From Neorhizobium sp. UBA3556 (GTDB taxonomy: Bacteria; Pseudomonadota; Alphaproteobacteria; Rhizobiales; Rhizobiaceae), in the NCBI GenBank assembly GCA_002376235.1, contig DFNX01000016.1, positions 1,302,001-1,366,000 of the forward strand: a stretch of DNA of 64,000 nt. The letters run 5' to 3'. Under the pieces are notes generated by a model. It searched no databases, was not told the DNA's origin, and saw only the letters and a program-made list of their open reading frames with translations. Of the stretch, positions 42,573 through 51,511 are shown piece after piece. Position numbers and translations under genes: made by a program. The number at the start of each line of letters is the position of its first letter. Positions within the stretch are counted from its first letter, which is position 1.

Positions 42573-43466
42573 ATGTCCGATCAGAGCACATTCGACCTCG
42601 CAAAATCCGGCACGTTCAAGATGGGCAGCCACACGGTCAAGCGCATCGGCTACGGCGCAATGCAGCTTGCCGGCCCGGGCGTTTTCGGCCCGCCCAAGGA
42701 TCGCGCTGCCGCCGTCGCTGTTTTGCGTGCCGCCGTCGAGGCCGGTGTAGACCATATCGACACCAGCGATTTCTACGGCCCACATGTGACCAACCAGATC
42801 ATCCGCGAGGCACTGCATCCATATCCGGACAATCTCACCATCGTCACCAAGGTTTCGGCAAAACGCGGCCCGAATGCCGAATGGGTGCCGGCGATGTCGA
42901 AGGACGAGCTGACCGCTGCGGTGCACGACAATCTCCGCAATCTCGGCCTCGACGTCATCGACATCGTCAATTTCCGCTCGATGCATGGCATTCACGGCCC
43001 GGCGGAAGGATCGATCGAGGAGCAGGTGACCGTGCTGGCCGATCTTAAGCGCCAGGGCCTCATCCGCCATATCGGCGTATCGAACGTCACCCCCACCCAG
43101 ATCGCGCAAGCACGCAAGATCACCGAGATCGTCTGCGTTCAGAACCAGTACAATCTCGCCCATCGCGAAGATGATGCGTTTATCGATCAGCTCGCCAGGG
43201 AAGGCACCGCCTATGTTCCATTCTTCCCGCTCGGTGGTTTCTCGCCGCTGCAGTCCTCGACCCTTTCAGACGTCGCAGCGCGCCTGAACGCCACGCCGAT
43301 GCAGGTGGCGCTTGCCTGGCTGCTGCAGCGCTCTCCGAACATCCTTCTGATCCCCGGCACCTCTTCGATTGGCCACTTGAAGGAAAATCTCGCTGCCGGC
43401 GAATTGAAACTGCCGGAAGACGCCTTGAGCGAACTTGACGCCATCGCCGGCAAAAAGGCAGCCTAA
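42573..43466 (+). CDS. Aldo/keto reductase family oxidoreductase
   Basis: A 297-residue AKR barrel. The catalytic Asp/Tyr lie in HIDTSDFYG and the Lys in IVTKVSAKRG. At the usual His position the sequence is DIVNFRSMHG, the Asn variant seen in the YdbC/COG0667-type subgroup. NADPH-binding residues are in IPGTSSIGHLKEN. AAAGGAG precedes ATG 42573. It is activated or repressed presumably by the divergent LysR. Substrate unknown. Confidence 0.85.
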   Translation: MSDQSTFDLAKSGTFKMGSHTVKRIGYGAMQLAGPGVFGPPKDRAAAVAVLRAAVEAGVDHIDTSDFYGPHVTNQIIREALHPYPDNLTIVTKVSAKRGPNAEWVPAMSKDELTAAVHDNLRNLGLDVIDIVNFRSMHGIHGPAEGSIEEQVTVLADLKRQGLIRHIGVSNVTPTQIAQARKITEIVCVQNQYNLAHREDDAFIDQLAREGTAYVPFFPLGGFSPLQSSTLSDVAARLNATPMQVALAWLLQRSPNILLIPGTSSIGHLKENLAAGELKLPEDALSELDAIAGKKAA

Positions 43467-43498
43467 AACAAAAGCGCCGCCTCGCAAGGAGGCGGCGC
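43465..43498 (-). terminator. Intrinsic terminator of xylA
   Basis: GCGCCGCCT (43474-43482) pairs with AGGCGGCGC (43490-43498). On the minus strand the stem is followed by TTTTGTTTT. It lies about 45 bp beyond the xylA stop and also overlaps the end of the aldo/keto reductase unit. Confidence 0.75.
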
Positions 43499-43543
43499 CA
43501 TGGGAAATCCAGATCGGCTTCAACGAAGGCCGATCTGTTGGCA

Positions 43544-44854
43544 TCAGACGTAGCGGTTGACGACGTTTTCCAGATATTCCTGACGGCCGGACTTCGGTTC
43601 CGGATTGATGTTCTCGCGCTCGACCTTGGCGGTGATCTCTTCGAGGCTCAACTCGCCGCGCAGCATCTTCTGCGCATCTGCACCGTCCCACTTGGCATAA
43701 CGCTCAGTGAGCGGCTTCGACAGGGCACCGTCTTCAACCATCTTCGCCGCAGCCTTGAGGCCACGGGCGCAGCAATCCATGCCGCCGATATGGCCGATCA
43801 GAAGGTCGGCCGGATCTATCGACTGGCGACGCAGCTTGCTGTCGAAATTGGTGCCGCCGGTGGTGAAGCCACCTGCCTGCAGAACCTGGTAATAGGCAAG
43901 CGCCATTTCCGGCACGTTATTGGGGAACTGGTCCGTATCCCAGCCCGACTGGTAGTCGTTACGGTTCATGTCGATCGAACCGAAAATACCATGCGCATTG
44001 GCCAGTGCCAGCTCATGCTCGAACGTGTGGCCGGCAAGGATCGCGTGGCCCTGCTCGATATTCATCTTCACTTCATTTTCGAGACCATACTTTTTCAGGA
44101 AGCCATAAACGGTTGCAACGTCGTAATCATACTGATGCTTGGTCGGTTCCTGCGGCTTCGGCTCGACAAGGATCGCCCCCTTGAAGCCGATCTTGTGCTT
44201 GTATTCGACCACCATGTGCAGCATTCGCGCCATCTGGTCGAACTCGCGCTTCAGGTCAGTATTGAGCAGCGTTTCATACCCTTCGCGACCACCCCACAGA
44301 ACATAGTTCTCGCCGCCGAGCTTCATCGTGGCGTCCATGCAGGTCTTGATGGTGGCTGCCGAATAGGCAAACACATCCGGATCGGGATTGGTGGCGGCAC
44401 CCGACATGAAGCGGCGATTGGAAAACAGGTTCGCCGTGCCCCAGAGCAGCTTGACGCCCGTCTCCTCCTGCTTCTTGGCAAAATAGTCGACGATCTCGTT
44501 GAGGTTCTTGGTGTTCTCGGCAAAGGTCTTGCCTTCGGGGCGCACGTCGGCATCGTGGAAGCAGTAATAAGGCGCGCCGAGCAGCGAGAACATTTCGAAT
44601 GCGACATCGGCCTTCAGCTTGGCCTTGTCCATCTCGCCGTCATACCACGGGCGATCGAAGGTCCGGCCGCCAAATGGGTCGCCGCCTTCCCAGGCAAACG
44701 AATGCCAATAGGCAATCGCAAAGCGCAGATGGTCTTCCATGCGCTTGCCAGCGACGATCTCATCCGGGTTGTAGAAGCGATAGGCGAGTGGATTGGTGCT
44801 GTCCGGTCCCTCGTATTTGATCTTTGAAATATCGCCGAAAAAGCCAGTGCTCAT
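43544..44854 (-). CDS. xylA: Xylose isomerase
   Basis: A 436-residue class II xylose isomerase converting D-xylose to D-xylulose. AFAWEGGDPFGGRTFDRPW at the N-terminus, FCFHD-type YYCFHDADVRPEG with the catalytic His, NYVLWGGREGYETLLNT, and the metal-binding EPKPQEPTKHQYD and DMNRNDYQSGWDTDQFP are all present. AAGGAGG precedes the ATG. A near-perfect palindromic operator shared with two other units sits 36 bp upstream. Confidence 0.96.
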   Translation of the reverse strand: MSTGFFGDISKIKYEGPDSTNPLAYRFYNPDEIVAGKRMEDHLRFAIAYWHSFAWEGGDPFGGRTFDRPWYDGEMDKAKLKADVAFEMFSLLGAPYYCFHDADVRPEGKTFAENTKNLNEIVDYFAKKQEETGVKLLWGTANLFSNRRFMSGAATNPDPDVFAYSAATIKTCMDATMKLGGENYVLWGGREGYETLLNTDLKREFDQMARMLHMVVEYKHKIGFKGAILVEPKPQEPTKHQYDYDVATVYGFLKKYGLENEVKMNIEQGHAILAGHTFEHELALANAHGIFGSIDMNRNDYQSGWDTDQFPNNVPEMALAYYQVLQAGGFTTGGTNFDSKLRRQSIDPADLLIGHIGGMDCCARGLKAAAKMVEDGALSKPLTERYAKWDGADAQKMLRGELSLEEITAKVERENINPEPKSGRQEYLENVVNRYV

Positions 44855-44889
44855 ATGCGTTTCCTCCTTGGAAAGTCTCGAAGCATTTT

Positions 44890-44905
44890 TGATGTACGTA
44901 CCTCA
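44890..44905. promoter_or_regulatory. LacI-type operator, xylA
   Basis: TGATGTACGTACCTCA, a 16-bp palindrome with one mismatched pair (TGAnGTAC/GTACnTCA), 36 bp before the xylA start. It is the most symmetric of three copies in the window. Confidence 0.75.
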
Positions 44906-44972
44906 TTTTGAGCCGAAAAATGCATCCGTTCCGGCTCGGATTTCAGGGAGGGGAAGCCCCTCCCTGATGAGA

Positions 44973-46427
44973 TCAGCCGGCAATCGCACGTATTGCAGGA
45001 TAGGCGGCGCGGTAACGCGCATAGGCGGCTTCATAGGCATCCGTCAGCGCGGAAACCGGCTCGATCGTCGCCTCCGTCTTCGGCGCCGAGCAGACGGACA
45101 CCGGATCGGCACCTGTCGCAGCAATCAGCCCGAGACGTGCAGCACCGAAGGCAGCACCGAAATCGCCGTCAGCCGGGATATCGACCGGAACGCCAAGCGA
45201 GGTCGCAATCGAGGACAGCCAGTAACGCGAGCGCGAACCGCCGCCGATTGCCGTCACGCGGGAAATCGAGGTTCCGGCGGATTTCAGCGCCTCGAGATTG
45301 TCCCGGATTGCGAAGGTGACGCCTTCCAGCACCGCCTGTGTCAGCACCGGACGGCTCGACTCGTGTTCAAGGCCGATGAAGGCTCCGCGGATCACCGCAT
45401 CATTATGCGGCGTGCGTTCGCCGGAAAGATAAGGCAGGAAGGTCACGCCGGTCGGCGCCTTCAGCGTATCGCCGAGTTCGCCCGATAGTTCTGCCGCAGA
45501 TTTGCCCATCACCTTCGCATGCCAATTGATCGCATCGGCCGCCGACAGGATGACGCCCATCTGGTGCCATGTCTTCGGCAGCGCATGGCAAAAGGCGTGA
45601 ACCGCGCTCTCCGGCTTCGGCAGGTAGGAACCGTTGGCGGCAAACAGCACGCCGGACGTGCCGAGCGACACAAAGGCCTGACCTTCCCTCACAGTCCCCA
45701 TGCCGCATGCGGAAGCCGCATTGTCGCCCGCCCCGCCGGCAATGACCACGTCGCCGACAATACCCCATCTGGATTTCAACTCGCCGCGCAGCTTGCCGGC
45801 CTGATCCGTCCCCTCGACCAGCGACGGCATCTGCTCCTCGGAAAGATCGGTGGCGGCAAGCAGCTCGGACGACCATTTGCGCGCGCCGGTATCGAGCCAG
45901 GACGTACCGGCAGAATCCGACATTTCGGAAATGTATTCGCCCGTCAGCCAGAGGCGCAGATAGTCCTTCGGCAACAGCACCTTGGCGATCTTGGCAAAGA
46001 TGTCCGGCTCGTTTTTCTTCACCCAAGCCAGTTTCGGCGCGGTAAAGCCGGGAAACACGATATTGCCGGTGATCGCCCGGAAACGCGGATCGGCATCCAG
46101 TGCCGCCGCCTCATGGAAGGAGCGCGTGTCGTTCCACAATATGCAGGGACGCAGAACATTGTTCTCGGCATCGAGCAATGTCGCGCCATGCATCTGGCCG
46201 GAAAGGCCGATCCCTTTGACCGCTGCAAGCTCTGCCGCATGAGCGGCCTTCAATCCCGCGATCGCTTCCTCGCAGGCGCGGATCCAGTGTGCAGGATCCT
46301 GCTCCGACCAGCCCGAATGCGGGCGCGAAACATCGAGCGAACCGCTCGCCGAACCGATGATCGTCTGGTTGCCGTCGATCAGCATCGCCTTGACGCCGGA
46401 GGTACCGAGATCGAGACCGAGATACAT
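44973..46427 (-). CDS. xylB: Xylulokinase
   Basis: A 484-residue FGGY-family kinase phosphorylating D-xylulose. The N-terminal GLDLGTSGVKAMLID is the phosphate-1 motif, then GLSGQMHGATLLD, and the FGGY C-terminal region AIGGGSRSRYWLSSIA. ATG 46427 has AAGGAAAAG directly upstream and gives the same length as E. coli XylB; ATG 46442 is the alternative. It is upstream of xylA on the same strand (118 bp gap containing the xylA operator). Confidence 0.95.
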   Translation of the reverse strand: MYLGLDLGTSGVKAMLIDGNQTIIGSASGSLDVSRPHSGWSEQDPAHWIRACEEAIAGLKAAHAAELAAVKGIGLSGQMHGATLLDAENNVLRPCILWNDTRSFHEAAALDADPRFRAITGNIVFPGFTAPKLAWVKKNEPDIFAKIAKVLLPKDYLRLWLTGEYISEMSDSAGTSWLDTGARKWSSELLAATDLSEEQMPSLVEGTDQAGKLRGELKSRWGIVGDVVIAGGAGDNAASACGMGTVREGQAFVSLGTSGVLFAANGSYLPKPESAVHAFCHALPKTWHQMGVILSAADAINWHAKVMGKSAAELSGELGDTLKAPTGVTFLPYLSGERTPHNDAVIRGAFIGLEHESSRPVLTQAVLEGVTFAIRDNLEALKSAGTSISRVTAIGGGSRSRYWLSSIATSLGVPVDIPADGDFGAAFGAARLGLIAATGADPVSVCSAPKTEATIEPVSALTDAYEAAYARYRAAYPAIRAIAG

Positions 46428-46515
46428 GTCTTTTCCTTTCATCCAGTCCTTGGGCAGTCTTTTTGTTCAGAGCCATCTTCTTCGGGAGAAGGCCCACGTC
46501 AGTCGGGACGAATCC

Positions 46516-47541
46516 TCAAGGCATATTGTCCTTCAGGAATATGTCGATACGGATACGCTCCTGCGCCGCGATCACCGGCAGGCCGTCCGCCTTGCCTTTC
46601 AGCACCCGGATGGCGCTGCGGACCTCATGGCCAGCATCCTGATTGAGTACGGCATCGATAAGGCCCTCGACGAGCGCCGCACGGGTCGTGCGCGTCAATT
46701 CGTGGGCCACCACGAGCGGCCGCACCTCGGGCGCGATCTCGCGAACGGCATGTACGATGCCGCGATTGCCGGCACCAAGGCTGTAAAGGCCGATGATATC
46801 CGGATAGCGTTGCAGCACTGCCGATACGACATCGGCAGCAAGCGACGGGTCGTCGCGCGCCTCCATGACCGGCAGGACCGAAAGCCGCGGAAAGCTCTCG
46901 CCCATCACCGCTGCAAACCCTTCCAGTCTTTCGCGATGGTCACGCACCAGCATCGAGCCTGCAAGCACCGCGATGCGTCCGTCACGTCCCCCGACAAACC
47001 GGCCCAGAAGATTGGCAGCCGTTCGTCCCGCCGCATGGTTGTCGATACCGGCAAAATGATCCCGATCCGATCCGGGCAGGTCCGAAACCAGTGTAGCGAC
47101 GGCAATCCCCGTCTCTTTCAATCGACCAACCGCGGCGTGCACCTCGTCACCCTCCACGGCAACGAATGCGACACCATCCGGCATGTCGGCGGCAATCCGG
47201 TCAAGCGCATCCGCCAGCGCCGGCGCATCGAAGGGCGGCACCTCGATGATGCGGATCTGCGTCCGCTCGGCGCCAGAGCGCGAGATCGCGGCGTCCACCT
47301 CGTCGCGGATGCCAATCATGAAGGAGTTGTCGTAATTGGGCAGGACGAAGGCGAAGGAATAGGTCCGTCCCTTGGCAAGGTTCGCCGCGGCCACATCGCG
47401 CACATAACCAAGGCTTGAGATTGCCTGTTCGACACGCTCGCGGGTCACATGGCGCACGCCCGGCCGTCCATTGAGCACGCGATCGACCGTCGCCAGACTG
47501 ACGCCTGCACTTCGCGCGATATCATGGACTGTAGGCTTCAT
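46516..47541 (-). CDS. LacI-family regulator, probable repressor of the xyl and sugar ABC genes
   Basis: A 341-residue LacI-type protein with HTH TVHDIARSAGVSLATVDRVL and hinge NGRPGVRHVT, then a type I periplasmic-binding-like sugar domain (FAFVLPNYDNSFMIGIRDEV, VAVEGDEVHAAVGRLKETGI). GGAGG precedes ATG 47541. It lies 88 bp upstream of xylB on the same strand. A copy of the TGAGGTACGTA operator is 33 bp before its own start, implying autoregulation. Xylose as effector is inference from context. Confidence 0.88.
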   Translation of the reverse strand: MKPTVHDIARSAGVSLATVDRVLNGRPGVRHVTRERVEQAISSLGYVRDVAAANLAKGRTYSFAFVLPNYDNSFMIGIRDEVDAAISRSGAERTQIRIIEVPPFDAPALADALDRIAADMPDGVAFVAVEGDEVHAAVGRLKETGIAVATLVSDLPGSDRDHFAGIDNHAAGRTAANLLGRFVGGRDGRIAVLAGSMLVRDHRERLEGFAAVMGESFPRLSVLPVMEARDDPSLAADVVSAVLQRYPDIIGLYSLGAGNRGIVHAVREIAPEVRPLVVAHELTRTTRAALVEGLIDAVLNQDAGHEVRSAIRVLKGKADGLPVIAAQERIRIDIFLKDNMP

Positions 47542-47574
47542 GAATTCCTCCGTGAAGCGTCGTAGCTCAGTTTT

Positions 47575-47590
47575 TGAGGTACGTAAATCA
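47575..47590. promoter_or_regulatory. LacI-type operator, autoregulatory site
   Basis: TGAGGTACGTAAATCA, 33 bp upstream of the LacI gene start, matching the xylA and ABC operon sites at the shared core. Confidence 0.65.
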
Positions 47591-47618
47591 GAAAATTGAA
47601 GCGCTGAACACATGCAAG

Positions 47619-47657
47619 AAAAAAGGGCCACCATCCTGCGATGACGACCCTTTTTTC
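47619..47657. terminator. Terminator after emrB
   Basis: On the minus strand GGGTCGTCATC pairs with GATGGTGGCCC (some G-U pairs) over a 4-nt loop, flanked by A6 and T6. It separates emrB from the LacI promoter and is symmetric enough to act in both directions. Confidence 0.75.
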
Positions 47658-47719
47658 GGCGGTGGTTTTCGGAAACTCCAGAGCAGCCCGGCGAGAGACG
47701 GAGCCGCTCCCATGTGTGA

Positions 47720-49321
47720 TCAGTGACCGCCACCGCCGCGCCCCGTCACTTGCGGAGAAGGTTTTTCGATCATCGCGACGCCCGCCACCATCAGCGCAAA
47801 CAGCGCAGTCAGAATCAGGAAGACATCACTGAACGACATCACGACGGCTTGCTGGGTCACGAGATTGACCATCTGGCGGATCGCCCCCGTCGCTCCGTCG
47901 AGACCGGCAGCATCGAGGTTGGAGGCCATGCTGTTCAACTGGTCGACGGCGGTCGGATTGCCCCAGTCGAGGTGCTCGCGCAGGCGCTCGTAATGTACAT
48001 CCTGACGGTTCGACAGCACGGTGCTGATGATAGCGAGCCCGACCGCCCCCCCGAGGTTACGGGTCAGGTTGAACAGGCCGGATGCACCGCGGATACGGGC
48101 GGGCGGTAGCGTGCCGAGCGCGATATTGTTGATCGGCACCATGCACATCATCAGGCCGAAACCGCGCAGGATCTGCGGAATGAACAGCTCGTAAAAGTCC
48201 CAGTCAGCCGTAATGCCGGTCATGATATAGGTGCCGGCACCGAAGCTGGCGAAGCCGAGCACCATCATCGCCCTCAGGTCCATCACGGTCGAAAGCTTGC
48301 CGGCGATCGGTGCGGTGAAGAACATAGCCAGACCCGAGACGAACATCGTCTCGCCGATCATCAGGCTGTCATAGTCACGCACGCGGCTAAGATAGACGGG
48401 ATAGATATAGGTCAGCCCGTAAAGCCCGATCCCCATGACGAAGGAGAAGATCGAACCGAGCGCAAAATTTCGGTTGGCAAAGGCGGTCAGGTCCACCACC
48501 GGGAATTCCACCGTGAAGGCACGGTAGAAGAACACCATCGCCCCGAGCACTGAGGCAATCGCGCCGATGACGATGAGATGGTCGTTGAACCAGTCGTTGG
48601 AATTGCCTTCCTCGAGAACGTATTCCAGCGCACCGAGGAACACGCCCATAGACAGAAGTCCCCACCAGTCGAACTTCTTGAACAGCGAAAGTTCCGGCTT
48701 GTCGAAGTCGATGAAATTCCATGCAACGATCGTAACGATGATGCCCGGCACGATATTGACGAGGAACAGCCAGTGCCAGGAGAAGGCATGGGAAAGATAA
48801 CCACCGACGGTCGGGCCGATGGTTGGCGCAAGCGTCGCGATCAACCCGATGATCGGCGAGACGATGGCGCGCTTCGATGGCGGGAAGATGGTGAAGGCCG
48901 CAGCGAAGACGGAGGGGATCATGCCACCGCCGATAAAGCCCTGGATCGCGCGGTAGACGATCATCTGGTCGATATTCGTCGCCGTGGCGCAGAGCGCGCT
49001 GGCTACCGTGAAGCCGGCAGCGGAGGCGGCAAAGAGATAACGCGTCGAGATGATCCGCGCGAGCGTGCCCGACAGCGGGATCATGATCACTTCGGCGATC
49101 AGATAGGATGTCTGCACCCAGCCGATCTCGTCGGAGCCGGCAGACAGGCCCGCCTGGATCTCCGACAGCGAGGCCGAGACGATCTGGATGTCGAGGATCG
49201 ACATGAACATGCCGAGCACCATGGCGAAGAAAGCGATCAGCTTTCTCCGGTCCATAGGCTCATCCGCTGGCATCGCGGCAATAGGCGCCGATCCTGCGGT
49301 TGTCGTTGCGCTCCCGGCCAT
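47720..49321 (-). CDS. emrB: EmrB/QacA-type DHA2 multidrug efflux permease
   Basis: A 533-residue MFS protein with about 14 helices. Family motifs include LDIQIVSASLSEIQAGL at helix 1 and LIAEVIMIPLSGTLARI, then YRAIQGFIGGGMIPSVFAA (motif B/C region). The C-terminus ends in a Gly/His tail. It pairs with the HlyD-family EmrA 45 bp upstream to make a tripartite drug or toxin efflux pump with an outer membrane channel. Part of the emrR/emrAB divergon. Confidence 0.92.
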   Translation of the reverse strand: MAGSATTTAGSAPIAAMPADEPMDRRKLIAFFAMVLGMFMSILDIQIVSASLSEIQAGLSAGSDEIGWVQTSYLIAEVIMIPLSGTLARIISTRYLFAASAAGFTVASALCATATNIDQMIVYRAIQGFIGGGMIPSVFAAAFTIFPPSKRAIVSPIIGLIATLAPTIGPTVGGYLSHAFSWHWLFLVNIVPGIIVTIVAWNFIDFDKPELSLFKKFDWWGLLSMGVFLGALEYVLEEGNSNDWFNDHLIVIGAIASVLGAMVFFYRAFTVEFPVVDLTAFANRNFALGSIFSFVMGIGLYGLTYIYPVYLSRVRDYDSLMIGETMFVSGLAMFFTAPIAGKLSTVMDLRAMMVLGFASFGAGTYIMTGITADWDFYELFIPQILRGFGLMMCMVPINNIALGTLPPARIRGASGLFNLTRNLGGAVGLAIISTVLSNRQDVHYERLREHLDWGNPTAVDQLNSMASNLDAAGLDGATGAIRQMVNLVTQQAVVMSFSDVFLILTALFALMVAGVAMIEKPSPQVTGRGGGGH

Positions 49322-49366
49322 GGGACCACCTCCGCCCTGTCATGAGGGCATTAACTGAAAGCAGGA

Positions 49367-50638
49367 TTACTTCTGCGGTGCCGTGCGCGTGTCGACATCG
49401 ACAACGACACTCAGTCCCGCGCGCAGCCGACCCGTGTCGAGCGCATCCTGCGGCAGCGAGATCCGCACCGGAACACGCTGGATGATCTTGGTGAAGTTGC
49501 CCGTCGCATTTTCCGGCGGCAGCAACGAGAAGACCGAGCCGGAAGCCGGTGAAATCGATTCCACAGTGCCGGTGATCGGGTCGTCGCTATAGGCATCCAC
49601 ATGAACCTTCACCTTGGAGCCCGGCTCCAGATGCTGGATCTGCGTTTCCTTGAAATTGGCGTCGATATAGAGCTGGCGAGTCGGTACCAGCGCCATCAGC
49701 CGCTGACCGGGCGACACGAGATCACCTTCCTGAACCGAGCGATTACCGACGACACCATCATAGGGCGCCTTCAGCACCGTGAAGGACAGGTCGCGGGCTG
49801 CCTTGTCGCGCTGCAATTCGAGCGTCCGCACGGAGCTTTCGGCCTCGCGGCGCTGGGCTTCGAGAATGGTGATATTGGCCTTGGCCGACTTGATCGCCGC
49901 ATCGCCGCCGATCAGGTTTGCATTGGCCTGATCGAGCGCCACATTGGCGCTGTCGAGATCGGCGGCCGTGCCGACAGACTTGGTGGCAAGCTCCTGCTGG
50001 CGCTTCTGGGTGATTTCAGCACCCCGCACCGCGGCCTCCAGGGCAACCTTCGAAGCCTGCGCCTGCGCAAGACTCGCTTCCGCACCCTCGACCTGCGCAT
50101 CGATACGCGACAGCGACAGCTTTTCGGTTTCGACCGCGGCATTGGCCTGATCGAGTGCATTCTGATAGTCGCCTGCATCGAGCGTCGCCAGAACATCGCC
50201 AGCCTTGACCTGCTGGTTTGCGACCACATTCACCTTGGCGACGAAGGCCGTCACCTTGGGAGAGATCGTAGCGATATCGCCTTCGATATAGGCGTCGTCT
50301 GTCGACACCATGAAACGACCACTGGTCCACCACTCATAACCATACCATGCGCCACCGGCCAGAAGTACGAGCACCACAACCGGAAGCACGACACCGCGCT
50401 TCTTCTTTTTCTTGGGCGCATCTGCCGTCTGGGCCGGAGCCTGACTTTGCGCCGGCGCAGCAGGGCTGGCTTCGGCCGCAGCCGGGCTTGCGTCCCCCGG
50501 CTCCTGCGTCTTGCTCACGTCGATGTCATCGCTTTTTACTGTGCGCAGAGCGCCGGCATTTTTAGAAGCCGTCATAGGTATAACCATCGTTGAAGGAGGT
50601 TGAAACCAATCGAACCGATCAGTTCGGAGCGTTGACAT
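49367..50638 (-). CDS. emrA: EmrA-type membrane fusion protein
   Basis: A 423-residue HlyD-family adaptor. It has a cytoplasmic N-terminal Ala/Pro/Gln-rich stretch, one membrane helix (GVVLPVVVLVLLAGGAWYGY at about 80-100), a lipoyl/barrel-sandwich domain (STDDAYIEGDIATISPKV), a long coiled coil (residues about 180-290), and a beta-barrel end. The ATG at 50638 has AAGGAAGG 4 nt upstream; internal ATGs at 50587 and 50575 lack any Shine-Dalgarno, so the longer form was chosen. One EmrR operator then lies within the first codons. Confidence 0.88.
   Translation of the reverse strand: MSTLRTDRFDWFQPPSTMVIPMTASKNAGALRTVKSDDIDVSKTQEPGDASPAAAEASPAAPAQSQAPAQTADAPKKKKKRGVVLPVVVLVLLAGGAWYGYEWWTSGRFMVSTDDAYIEGDIATISPKVTAFVAKVNVVANQQVKAGDVLATLDAGDYQNALDQANAAVETEKLSLSRIDAQVEGAEASLAQAQASKVALEAAVRGAEITQKRQQELATKSVGTAADLDSANVALDQANANLIGGDAAIKSAKANITILEAQRREAESSVRTLELQRDKAARDLSFTVLKAPYDGVVGNRSVQEGDLVSPGQRLMALVPTRQLYIDANFKETQIQHLEPGSKVKVHVDAYSDDPITGTVESISPASGSVFSLLPPENATGNFTKIIQRVPVRISLPQDALDTGRLRAGLSVVVDVDTRTAPQK
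50611..50626. promoter_or_regulatory. TetR-type operator 1 (emrA side)
   Basis: CGAACCGATCAGTTCG, arms CGAAC-N6-GTTCG. It falls inside the first codons of emrA, 60 bp from operator 2. Confidence 0.65.
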
Positions 50639-50670
50639 AGAGCCTTCCTTGCCACATATCAAGTCCAGAT

Positions 50671-50686
50671 CGAACCGCTCGGTTCG
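50671..50686. promoter_or_regulatory. TetR-type operator 2 (emrR side)
   Basis: CGAACCGCTCGGTTCG, a perfect palindrome except for its central CT, extended by T and A on the two sides. It ends 14 bp before the emrR start and shares the CGAAC-N6-GTTCG arms with operator 1. A palindromic EmrR site is known for Sinorhizobium emrAB. Confidence 0.75.
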
Positions 50687-50699
50687 AAAAAAGTCGGAA

Positions 50700-51404
50700 A
50701 TGGAAAAAATGACGCCGAAAGGGTTAAAAAAGGTCTCGCTAAAGGAAGCCACCAAGGTTTCCGGACGGTTTGCAGCGGGCGAAGATCCGGCGAAGCGAGA
50801 GCAGATCCTCGACGGGGCCAAGCGCGTGTTCATGCGCATGGGCTTCGATGCGGCGAGCATGAACGACATCACCCGCGAGGCAGGCGTCTCTAAGGGAACG
50901 ATCTATGTCTATTTCGAAAACAAGGAAGATCTCTTCGTAGCGATGGTCGAGGCCGAGCGCGCGGCATTTCTCGGTTCGATAATCATGGTCCTGGCCAAGA
51001 GCGAGAACATCGATAAAGGCCTCTACGACTTCGGCGTCACCTTCCTCGAACACATGACCGACGAAAAAGTCGTCACAGCCATGCGCACGGTGCTTGGCGT
51101 TCGCGAACGCATGCCGGATCTCTGTTCCCGCTTTTTCCGAGGGCCGCAGAACTTGAGGACGGTCCTGCACGATTATCTTGAGCAGGGTGTCGCCGCAGGT
51201 GCTCTTGAGATCGACGATCTCGATCTCGCCGCCGGACAGTTCCTTGATCTCGTCAGCGGCAGCTTCTTCAAATTCCGGCTTTTCGGCATCATGCCACAGC
51301 CACCGTCGCGACAGGAAATCGAGCGCGTTATCCGTGGCGCAATCCGCGTTTTCATGGCAGCCTACACTTCAGGTAACAAAGCCGTGACCGCCAAAGCCGT
51401 CTGA
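50700..51404 (+). CDS. emrR: TetR-family regulator of emrAB
   Basis: A 234-residue TetR protein. The N-terminal basic extension is followed by HTH REQILDGAKRVFMRMGFD and ASMNDITREAGVSKGTIYVYF, then a helical ligand domain. It is divergent from emrA, and both promoters hold matching palindromes, so it probably represses emrAB and itself until bound by a drug or plant compound. ATG 50700 was chosen; ATG 50709 is possible. Confidence 0.88.
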   Translation: MEKMTPKGLKKVSLKEATKVSGRFAAGEDPAKREQILDGAKRVFMRMGFDAASMNDITREAGVSKGTIYVYFENKEDLFVAMVEAERAAFLGSIIMVLAKSENIDKGLYDFGVTFLEHMTDEKVVTAMRTVLGVRERMPDLCSRFFRGPQNLRTVLHDYLEQGVAAGALEIDDLDLAAGQFLDLVSGSFFKFRLFGIMPQPPSRQEIERVIRGAIRVFMAAYTSGNKAVTAKAV

Positions 51405-51511
51405 CCGAGACAAATTGTCGCCTTATTGCCTCAACCTCCTCTTGTTTTTGGGAGCGAAGGCCCCAAATGCGGCGGGCATTTACCGCCTTTGATTGAAAAC
51501 AGGAGATATGG

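Noticed and set aside
51405..51511. yybP-ykoY manganese riboswitch before the TerC gene
   Set aside because: The region is only 107 nt and lacks the conserved paired loops of that family.
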